Source: Epinephelus fuscoguttatus (taxonomy: Eukaryota; Chordata; Actinopteri; Perciformes; Serranidae). From it: a stretch of DNA of 64,000 nucleotides. Below, in pieces: positions 37,901 to 46,499 of this stretch; position 1 is the stretch's first letter, and each line of letters begins with the position of its first letter. A model generated the notes under the pieces. The model was not told the DNA's origin. It did not search any database and saw nothing but the letters and a program-made list of their open reading frames with translations. Position numbers and translations under genes: made by a program. Location: positions 30,174,543-30,238,542 of the forward strand of contig NC_064754.1 in the NCBI RefSeq assembly GCF_011397635.1, read 5' to 3'.

Positions 37901-40900
37901 TAGATGTCCTGACCATGTATGGCCGCAGAACTCCGGTCTCTGATTGATCTAGGATTTAGCAGCATTTCCACAGTGTTACATGTATTGATGTGAAGCTGAT
38001 GGTCATCACAGTCGGTAAGCTTGTCCAAAGCAGCCCTGTGGCTGCTCGTGTTGAAGATGCTTCTGAGGAGACTGAAAATGACAGTATTTTCACTACAAAG
38101 TGATTAGGAAGCTGATACAGTCTTTTGTAAACAGAGTAAACAGAAAAGGTTAGCTGACACATTCCTGAGGGGCCCCAGTACTGCTGTGTCTGAGAGGGCA
38201 GAGCTAAATTCCACCTGTTGTGGTCTATTTGTTAAAAAAGGTTAGTACTGCTCACTTAAAAGTGTTCATATTCAGATTAACTAATTTCTTTGATAAGGAT
38301 GTGTGGCTGAATTTAATTAAAAGCAGAAATAAAATCCATTATATGCAGTCTGGCATATGTGACAGGACTTTCTAGGTGCTTCGGGTATTGTGGAGATGAC
38401 ATCACTTGTGCTGCAGTTTCTTATATAGGCAAATTTGTAGTGATCTTAGGATGGCGTTACTTCTTTGTGTAGTTGCTCTGTTCCGAGCCTCACCAGTGAT
38501 TTCAGCCTGGAAATAAAATTAAAAGAACATTAATCAGGTTACAGATATTAAAGAGTAGCAGAAAAAAAGAAACATCTTCTCCTTTAACAATCAGATAATT
38601 ACCAAGTTTATCAGTACCTTAGGTGATCTTGAAGAAAACACGTCTTCCAACAGCTGAAAAGAATGATAATACTGATATTGACCAGGAGCCAAAATATAAA
38701 TCTAATAAACATTGTTTTCCACTATGAACTAATACTTGTAATTTTCCAGGTGGCAACAATGAGGGCTGTTAAAGAGCTGCTTTTGGAAACACTTAGTGAT
38801 TTGAGTAACGATGAGCTAGAGAAATTCAAGGTGTTGCTGCAGTTCACGTTTTTCCAGAGGAGCCTTGAACTCATCTCATGGGAAGAGCTGAGCCTTCCAG
38901 ACACCTCATGGAGTGAACTGAGCCCTCTACACGCTGCATCGGGTGAAGTGAGCCCTCCACACACCTCATGGAGTAAATGGAGCCCTCCACTGTCCTCATC
39001 GGGTGAAGTGAGCCCTCCACACACCTCATGGAGTAAATGGAGCCCTTCACTGTCCTCATCGGGTGAAGTGAGCCCACCACACACCTCATGGAGGGAACCG
39101 AGCTTTCTATTTGTGTCACCGAGGAGACAAATTAACATGAAAGACCGACTGGTAGATATGATGTTGAAGAAGTGCGGTCAACAGTCTGTGGAGGTGACCA
39201 TGGAGGTTCTGACAGACATGAACAGAACTGATCTGGTGCAGAGGCTGTCAGAGACCAGCTCAGGACACAAAGGTAAGATTGAAGATGATAACTGCAACTT
39301 TAGATGTAATAATAAATAAATATGTATTGTTACAAAATCAGCAGCTTATAGTTTAATGCAATACAGTAACAACATGTAGGCCTGCCATGACCCCAGAACA
39401 ACCAAAGAGTTAAAACAACACCTCTCAAACTAAAAACTAAATATCAGCTTCACAGAGTTAGTTGTCCGTCATTTAAAAATACGGAAATATGCTTCTCACT
39501 CTGTGAAATTAAGTGACTCATTTAACAAACTAAATTTACTTGTGCTTACAAAATAAAAAGTAAATGTGAAATGAGACAGAGATTACCTCAGAGTAAAGAT
39601 GTTTTGAGAGATGAATGAATCTGTTGACTTTGTTGTGTTTTCAAAGGTTTCAACATCTTTTCTTTGAAAACATTCTTTGTGATTGAGCCACATGTTCTTT
39701 GTTTTTTGATCCATTAAATTTGTGTATTTTGAGCTCTTTATCGGTCTTGTGTTGTATTTAGCCTTCTAGGAATTTGGCAAATGTTGTCTCCATGATTTCA
39801 CATTCATTCATTTAGTTGTCTCTGTGTAAAGCCTTGATTTGACTTATACTGCACTCCATTGTGGAGACAGACAGGCAATCTGTGTCAGCCAGATTATTTT
39901 CTTTGATTCCCTCTGTGGTCTCTGTAACCATGGCTTCCTCCTGCCTTCAGTTCACACACACCTGAAACTGAAATATTAAAGACATTTTATTCTCAGGAGG
40001 ACTCAGTATGACACTCAGGACAAGAACACATAAAGGCTTCACACAGTGTTTTTATTATTACAATTACAACTGTCATTAAATATGTTGCAGCTGCAGGATC
40101 ATCAGCTGAAGCGTTTGGTGTGAGTACCACGCAGGAAGGTATGTGTCTTATAAAAAACTTAAAACACAAAAAACAAAATCAAAATAATGTTCCTCTAAGC
40201 ACTGTAGTTATTTTAATTTACATTTCCGTATATGAACCTTTAACACAGAGTTTAATAGCAAAGAAGACCCCAGGTAAAACTGTCATTGATTTTTATTATG
40301 TTACTATTAAGGTTGATTTTTTTGTTCATTTTACCAATTCTAATATAAATCCTTGATATTAGAATTGTAACAGTCTGACCGTGTCTGATTGTAAAGCCTG
40401 ATGTTAAGTCAGTCATTCATTCATAATTCCTTTGTCCTCAGAGAAACACTGCGTGGATGAACATTGGCCTGCATTGATCCAGAAGGTGAGTAATGTCGCT
40501 TCAGTCTGACATTATGTGATCAGTTGGACAAATACAATGGTTACTTTGTGTGATATAACTAACTCTTACCACATCCACATCTCTTAAACACAGACATTGA
40601 TGACATGTGAACAGAAAAATCTGTAATCATCCCTGATGATAAACTGTACTCTTGCCCCTTGAACATTTCCTTTGAATTTACCAGGTGGAAACAATGACGT
40701 CTGTCATAGAGCTGCTTTTGGAAACACTGGTTGGTTTAAGTGATGGGGAGCTGGAGATCCTCAAGAGTGTCCTCCAGACTCAGACTAACCTCCACAGATG
40801 CTTCTCAGACAGCACATTAATACCGCTGAAGATAGAGGACAGACAGGTCACAGTGTTTTTAATGGTGCTGACCTACGGCCAACAGTCTGTGGAGAAGACC

Positions 40901-43900
40901 GAGGAGGTATTAAAAGAGATGACGAGGACTGATCTGGTGCAGAGGTTGTCACACAGCAGCTCACAATCCAAGAGTAAGAAAATGAAGAACTTACTGGTCC
41001 TTAACATGTCTGTCTTTAGTGTGTAAACCGTGTTCTGTGTCGTTCTAGGCTTCCCCGCCACCCAGAGATATATTGTATATATCTCTAAGGGTTCAGGTCT
41101 CCAATAGAGATATATATAATATATCTCTGGGTGGAGGGGAAGCCTCTTCACTCAGAGAACCAGGGTTACAAATGTAACCTCACATTTTGCTCTCTTTAAA
41201 TTATAAATATTAAGATTTATGATTTAGAGAAAATAAGAATCACTCTCTTCATAGAAAATATAATTTATGGCTAATGTGAAATATGAAAAGTGTTTGGGCA
41301 GAGGGGGCAAAAATTACTATTGAGGTGGTTTAGTTTTGCCTATTTTCATTTTTTTTTTAACAAAGTAAAATGTTCTGATAACAATGTTTATTGTCAGATG
41401 TTCGATCAGTCACTCATGACTTTTAACACTTTTCTCCTCAGAGAAACGCTTAGATGAACACCGATCTGCACTGATCCAGAAAGTGAGTAATGTCACATCT
41501 GTCTGACTTAATACAAAACAGCCTCTTCACAGTTTTTGTGAAAAGCCCGCAGCCTGTAAATGAAATCAGAAACAATTAACAGTTTATAAGAATTAAAGGA
41601 AGAAGGAAAAGGGAATCATCTTTTGATTTGTACTTTGGTTCCTCAAAAGAACATAAAATATACCCAAACTCAAATTTTTCGCAAATGTACCAATTTATAA
41701 AGAACAACCGATCCACCTTATGTGATCTGCCAGTACCACTCACATCTCCATTAACACTGATGTGGTGCAAAGAAACACATTTGTAATTGTCCCTGTGGAT
41801 TAAATATACAGGGTTCCTACGCAAGTATGGAAAAGTATGGAAATAAATTTGATCAATTTCCAGGTATTATAAAGTATGGAAAATGAGAAATAAAGTATGG
41901 GGAAAAATTCATGTTTCCAGACTATTACCACTGCTCTAAAATACTGTTTTCTAAAATTAGGTATTTCCAAAAATAATTTAATCAATCCGGATCGTGCTTT
42001 ATGCCGGGCCAAGCACAGTTTGTGTGAGAGCAAACGTCTCAGAAAACATACCGCCCCTTTTACCTGATTGACAAGTGGTATGTCCAGTCCGCTGCCCCAT
42101 GACCCTCCTCCAGCCCTCCAGGTATAAAGTTTCACTCCAACACTGCACCTTTGAGTTTTTATTTGTATGCCATTATGGTACTTGGCTACAATCGCCTATT
42201 GAGAATAATTAAATATGATGTGAAATATGATACACTGATGTATTTACTCAGATGTCGCATATTCTCTGAAAAAAACAAAACACAGAGAAGTCTGGAAATT
42301 AGGGTATGGAAAAGTAGGGAATTTTGAAATTCCAAATGTGTAGGAACCCTGAATATTCATTCATTCATTCATCTTCTAACCGCTTCATCCTCTTGAGGGT
42401 CGCGGGGGGGCTGGAGCCTATCCCAGCTGACATCGGGCGAGAGGCAGGGTACACCCTGGACCACCCTCGCCAGACTATCACAGGGCTGACACATAGAGAC
42501 AAACAATCATTCACACCTATGGACAATTTAGAGTTATCAATTAACCTAGTCCCCAATCTGCATGTCTTTGGACTGTGGGAGGAAGCCGGAGTACACGGGG
42601 AGAACATGCAAACTCCGCACAGAAGGGCTCCCACGCCCGGGATCGAACTGGCAACCCTCTTGCTGTGAGGCGAGAGTGCTAACCACCACACCAGCGTGCC
42701 GCCCGGAACCCTGAATATATGTCCAATAAATGTATGGATTCTTTCAGGTGGCCACAATGGCAGTGGTTAAACAGCTGCTTTTGGAAACTCTGAATAGTTT
42801 GAGTGACAAGGAGCTCGAGGAATTCAAGAAGTTCCTGATGTGGATCATCTGCCAGAAGAAACTCAAAGCCATGTCATCACCGATCAGCCTCACAAAAGAC
42901 AGAGCAGAAATAGTGGATCTGATGTTGCAGACCTACAGCCAGCAGTCTGTGTCGTTAACCAGGGAGGCTGTAAAGAAAATGAACAGGACTGATCTGATGC
43001 AGAGGTTGTCAAAGCCCAGCTCAGAACTTGAAGGTGAGTCAAAAAATATCATAATCTTATGTGTCTCATAAATGTCTAATAAATACATTTTGTGATTCAT
43101 AATTTGAAGAAGGTAAATCTGCTTGTGTACAAACTCTATCAGTACCAATGTGAAAAAAATGGAGCAGGGATCAATAAATCAATTGAATCATAATTAAATC
43201 AATAACAGTCACACAGAATGTCATAAGTTTAATGAGTTAAGAAATGATAGCAGGACTTTTGTGTTGGATTGCTTTTAGACCGTGTTTATGATATTGTGAA
43301 TCCACTGTATTTATTCTTGAGGTGACTGAGCCTTTATAAAGTCGATTATACTTTCTACGTTAGGTTAGAGTATAATCCTCTGAGTCATTTTAAATGTTTT
43401 TTCTCTGCAGAGAAACACTCACTCACTCTGGATGAACATCAAACTGCAGTGTTGGAGAAAGTGAGTCTGACTTTACACATCACAGCTTTCATTCAGTAGA
43501 TGCAGGTTGAAAACCATCCTCATCCTGAACATTATAAATGCTGATACAAATCAAACCAAAGGTTTTAAATTGGATGATACTCACAGTATTGAAGGGTAAC
43601 TTTTGTGTTTTCCAACCTGGACCCTATTTTGCCTTTAAGTAACTAATGGGAACAACAATTTTTGAAAGTGGTCCAGTATTGAGCACTGCATCCAAAAATG
43701 GCAAAAGCAACTGTAATGAAATGAACACCATCGATTTACATCCACTGTATGTGCTTGTTTTCACAGGCTCCAATTGTTATTCTAAGTGTCTGACAACAGA
43801 AACAAAATAAGTCTCACAAAAACCACCTAGTTTAGTCTCTCCACTGTTCTAAAAATCACAAACTCTGCTTTGGTTGAAATAATCCCTTAATTCATTCAGT

Positions 43901-46392
43901 TAGATGCAAAAATATCAACCAGCAACCTCCGGAGCTGAGAAATGAAGCCAGCGTTACAGCAGAAATAAACATCTTTACAGCCTGACACAAAAAAAAAAAA
44001 CAGTTTTGGTCTCTGTAGCTAATTTTAATACCCATGACAATTATTCGGAGGATGAATTTTTCTGAAACTCACCTGTTTACATTTTATTTAGGCGTAAAGT
44101 CACGCATATTTAATGATGGGGTGGCTTGAGTGACAGGCTGTCTGCGATGCGTTGCTGTAGTCTGTAAGTTAGGTCCATCCCTCGCTTTTCCACAGCTCCA
44201 AATATGGTCACTTCTGACTCCAACAAACCAAGACAGCCACTTAATACATTCTATGGAAAATATGCTGGTTCTATATATGCTAAAATTAATGTTTATTTAA
44301 ATGGAGTCTGGTGTGTTTGGTGAAAATTATTTCAAGGATGTTTCTGGTTAAACAGAAAGAATATTATTGTTAAATAAAGAGGTTAACCTCTTTAGGGTTC
44401 CTCTCCATAATGTTGTCAGACACTTATAATAACAATCTGAGCCTGTCAGAGGAAAAACCAAACACTTTAAGAAAAAGAGGGAAACATAATCAGTAGAACA
44501 TTTATTACTAGCTGTATCATTGTCTGAAGTGATCATGCAGAGAAAATAAGAATATCATAAGATCCATGTCTAAAATGAAAAACACGGATGAAATACAAAG
44601 AAATATGTTTATTCATGCCCGTTCAGAAATTACACATTTGCTTAACGTATCCTTGAAAATTTTCAGGCAGCTGTGAAACAGATTCTTTTGGAAACACTGA
44701 AGGATTTGAGTTCAGAGGAGCTGGAGAAAATCAAGTGGTTACTACAGTTCACGCAGTTCCAGAAAGGCCTTCCACGCACCTCATGGAAACAGTTGTACTG
44801 GGCAGGCAGTACAAAAGAACTAGTTGATCTGATGGTCCAAACCTGTGGCCAGCAGTCTGTGGAGGTGACCAAGGAGGTTTTCATGGACATGAACAGGACT
44901 GATCTAGTAAAGAAGTTGTCAGTCATCAACTCAAGAATGAAAGGTCAGAGAAAGAAGATGAAACTGCCACATTACCCAATCACATGTTTCTCATAAGTGT
45001 TAAATAAATAGAGTTTAGATTTCATAGTGAAGCTACATTTAATCTTAATTGAATCAATAAGAGGGGGTATTTCATCATCACTCCCCAGTATCTCATGTAA
45101 ACATATCTGCAGGGAGCAATGATGCTGGAGTCTAGACGCCAAACTCTAACTATGTTCTGCTGTTGAAATAAACATTTAAAACGTGAGTTGTCTGACTGAA
45201 ATGGGTGTTAATGATATGGTGTCAAACCTCTCTCATTCTGTTTTTATGATGTCAGATCCAAGCCCATTTTAGTGTTATTTTGCGATTAATACTCATATAG
45301 AATTTTATTGAAAAGCAACTTAATCTAAAGTTGTTTATAGTCTGATTTGTAATCTGCAAAGAGTCATTTTCTGTTTTCTTTCTCCTCAGAGAAACATCCA
45401 TCTGAAAGGCTCCAGAAGGTAAGTAATGTCACATTAGACATACTTTACACAACACACTATTAATTTAATTTTTACAGCTGGAAAATCATCCTCATTATGA
45501 CAGTAGAGAGGTGGATTTTAAAATAAATAAATAAATTTATTTATTTATTGAGATTTTCCATGAACATACAAGACAGTAACATAAGTAGTCACTCAAGTTG
45601 CAGTTATGTCCAAAAAATAAATAAATTAATGAATTAAAGGATACTGGAGACTAACAACAACCAAAACAAAGAGATTACGTCAAGAGAAAGAAAAAAAAGG
45701 GAAATGATTATAATAATAATGATAATAATATTAAAAAAACTACACATAGACAAATGAGCACACATGAAGCAAAACAAAACAGTACTAGTGCATCACAGTG
45801 CATTCAAATCTCAAAAGTTTTAAACCAGAAACGTGTGGTGGAAGTCACGAGAGCATGTGATCAGGTGGATCACTCCTGCTTCTGGTAGCACAGTGACAGA
45901 GAGTTAATAAAATTAAATTAATCATGTTACAGAGATCAACACATGCAGAACCAAATATATCATTATCCTTATGTGGTTATTATTAGCTATTTTAATACTC
46001 TTATTACTAAAATGTTTCCATTGATGCAAAAAAAAAAAAATTTCATCACTACAGTGGAATATTGCATAAATGTCCTCCGTCTACTTTGAATCCATCAGGT
46101 GGTGACCATGACATCACTTATGGATAAGCTTTTTGAAACTCTCAAAGACTTAAGTTACGGAGAGCTCAAGCAATTCAAGCATGTCCTGCAGCACACTACA
46201 GTGAAGAAAGGCCTCCCAAAAATCTCAAAACAGAGAACGGAGACAGCAAGCAGAGATGAAATAGTGGAGCTGATGGTGGAGATCTACGGCGAGCAGTCTG
46301 TGGAAATGACCAGGAGGGTTTTAATGGAGATGGACAGGACTGATCTGGTAGAGAGGTTGTCAGAAGTCAGCTCAGGTAAGTTGTGGGGTTAA
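31911..46392 (+). CDS. CARD plus seven PYD modular gene (death-fold scaffold)
   Basis: Not a gene I can name. From the start exon (ATG at 31949) the order is one CARD, then seven PYDs in separate exons. The PYDs after the first are each preceded by a 29-50 nt exon. PYD exons enter in phase 0 and leave in phase 1; CARD and short exons enter in phase 1 and leave in phase 0. Every join therefore keeps frame and no stop is met up to the last PYD. If no exon follows, reading past the last donor gives a stop at 46390-46392. CARD and PYD domains self-associate in inflammasome assembly; ASC has the order PYD-CARD, here it is reversed and multiplied. No NACHT, caspase or TRIM/B30.2 part is seen. It could instead be several transcripts; RNA evidence is needed to choose. 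Length about 840 residues if fully joined. Confidence 0.6.
32873..33153 (+). CDS. CARD exon
   Basis: 281 nt, phase 1 in and 0 out, CCTCAG acceptor, AAA|GTGAGT donor. It encodes a complete six-helix-length CARD of about 93 residues: DKHFLDKHQDELIQRV (helix 1), LLSENVIQQHNYDKI, then LPTSQEIMRELF, and a C-terminal ETFYKILNKHESYLIDDL. CARD domains recruit partner CARDs such as those of caspase-1-type proteases. Confidence 0.85.
33440..33840. mobile_element. Fish MITE, also inverted at 44040-44260
   Basis: Text such as GCCAGAAGTGACCATACTTGG, GCGAGGG, and GACAGCCTGTCACT recurs in opposite orientation at about 44110-44230 (GAGTGACAGGCTGTC, TATGGTCACTTCTGAC). Both copies lie in introns of the PYD array. 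Confidence 0.55.
34559..34832 (+). CDS. PYD exon 1
   Basis: 274 nt, about 91 residues. Shows the fish PYD pattern: LYETLNDLRTGELDYFKSLI, a linker with SRSRLKVANAQDTVELMVET, and helices 5-6 with VLKKMNRADLVQRLSD. The domain appears intact. Confidence 0.85.
36082..36110 (+). CDS. Short exon a (CARD remnant)
   Basis: 29 nt, phases 1-0. Starts EKQWPSLIQR, similar to CARD helix 1. In this copy, CARD-like reading continues past the donor (RVSNVTSALTVL) for about 40 codons into the intron. Confidence 0.6.
36848..37130 (+). CDS. PYD exon 2
   Basis: 283 nt. Reads VETMTSVIELLLETLADL, then RDVELRELWVFQRFL, a linker, ADMQDTVFFMVLIDGQQSV and VLEKMERTDPVQTLSD. The exon and about 100 bp of upstream intron closely match PYD exon 4. 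Confidence 0.85.
37482..37525 (+). CDS. Short exon b
   Basis: 44 nt, phases 1-0, EKHSVDERLSALIHK-type reading, donor GTAAGC. Confidence 0.6.
38750..39272 (+). CDS. PYD exon 3 with inserted decapeptide repeats
   Basis: 523 nt, nearly twice the size of its sisters, but frame and phase (0-1) are kept. N-terminal half MRAVKELLLETLSDLSNDEL, then eight 10-codon repeats (38876-39115) in the linker, then KDRLVDMMLKKCGQQSVEV and VLTDMNRTDLVQRLSET. The extra loop is Ser/Trp/Pro rich. Confidence 0.85.
38876..39115 (+). repeat. Eight 30-bp in-frame repeats
   Basis: Each unit begins TCATGG, GCATCG or TCATCG and encodes a decapeptide such as SWSKWSPPLS or SSGEVSPPHT. A higher-order 60-bp unit made of the two types is visible in the middle, where the copies are nearly identical. 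Confidence 0.9.
40091..40138 (+). CDS. Linker exon, copy of the start exon
   Basis: 48 nt, phases 1-1, encoding AAGSSAEAFGVSTTQE when joined. It has the same length as 31911-31958 and matches it at about 30 of 48 positions by hand alignment. The start codon position is ACG here. It suggests that the duplicated unit once included the first exon. Confidence 0.5.
40442..40485 (+). CDS. Short exon c
   Basis: 44 nt, phases 1-0, reading EKHCVDEHWPALIQK, donor GTGAGTAATGTC like short exons a and d. Confidence 0.6.
40685..40973 (+). CDS. PYD exon 4
   Basis: 289 nt. Starts VETMTSVIELLLETLVGL as PYD exon 2 does, then SDGELEILKSVLQ, MVLTYGQQSVEK and MTRTDLVQRLSHSSS. Intact. Confidence 0.85.
41047..41145. 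repeat. 99-bp hairpin element
   Basis: AGGCTTCCCCGCCACCCAGA at the left is inverted as TCTGGGTGGAGGGGAAGCCT at the right, with a TATATCTCT-rich inner part. The arms are about 41 bp and the loop about 17 bp. It lies 70 bp after PYD exon 4. Confidence 0.85.
41442..41482 (+). CDS. Short exon d
   Basis: 41 nt, phases 1-0, reading EKRLDEHRSALIQK, donor GTGAGTAATGTC. Confidence 0.6.
41809..42351. mobile_element. hAT-like MITE, CAGGGTTCCTAC ends
   Basis: CAGGGTTCCTAC (41809-41820) is exactly inverted at 42340-42351. AAGTATGGAAA words occur near both ends. AATATA-type text flanks both sides once the later SINE-like insertion is removed. Noncoding. Confidence 0.8.
42357..42704. mobile_element. Teleost SINE-like repeat with 14-bp target duplication
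   Basis: The very common fish repeat with GGAGCCTATCCCAGCTGACA and the TGTCTTTGGACTGTGGGAGG block, ending in a region with GGGATCGAACTGGCAACC and GTGCTAACCACCACACC (tRNA-like on the minus strand). Flanked by GGAACCCTGAATAT at 42343-42356 and 42705-42718. It landed in the last bases of the MITE at 41809. Confidence 0.8.
42748..43033 (+). CDS. PYD exon 5
   Basis: 286 nt. VATMAVVKQLLLETLNSLSD, ELEEFKKFLMW, DRAEIVDLMLQTYSQQSV, VKKMNRTDLMQRLS. Intact. Confidence 0.85.
43411..43460 (+). CDS. Short exon e
   Basis: 50 nt, phases 1-0, reading EKHSLTLDEHQTAVLEK. The intron after it still carries decayed CARD-like text shared with the intron after short exon a (CATTCAGTAGATGCAGGTTG). Confidence 0.6.
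44667..44943 (+). CDS. PYD exon 6
   Basis: 277 nt. AAVKQILLETLKDLSSEELE, IKWLLQFTQFQKGLPRTSWK, ELVDLMVQTCGQQSVEV, VFMDMNRTDLVKKLS. The donor is AAG|GTCAGA, weaker than the others, but the phase fits. Confidence 0.85.
45390..45418 (+). CDS. Short exon f
   Basis: 29 nt, phases 1-0, reading EKHPSERLQK, donor GTAAGTAATGTC. Confidence 0.55.
45500..46080. other. Intron with low-complexity retroelement-like tail
   Basis: A-rich and TAAATAAAT-rich stretches (45517-45550, 45610-45740). They look like a retroelement end in reverse orientation. No coding sequence. Confidence 0.4.
46099..46392 (+). CDS. PYD exon 7, possibly terminal
   Basis: Reads VVTMTSLMDKLFETLKDLSY, GELKQFKHVLQ, EIVELMVEIYGEQSVEM, VLMEMDRTDLVERLSEVSS. 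A donor at 46375/46376 fits phase 1 like the other PYD exons. No further exon is visible before the L1, and reading through gives a stop within six codons, so this may be the last coding exon. Confidence 0.8.
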   Translation: MVTMTSLMDKLFETLKDLSYGELKQFKHVLQHTTVKKGLPKISKQRTETASRDEIVELMVEIYGEQSVEMTRRVLMEMDRTDLVERLSEVSSGKLWG

Positions 46393-46499
46393 TACAAATA
46401 CTATTCCAGCATCAAAGATTTGGTTTGCAGGGGACTTCTGGTGTGGCACTGAGGCTGGCAGCTGTGTGGAAGAACTTGTCCTGACCTGTCGGTTTTAAC

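Noticed and set aside
42324..42757. Open frames of 114 and 130 codons on opposite strands
   Set aside because: Both lie in the common fish SINE-like repeat bounded by a 14-bp target duplication.
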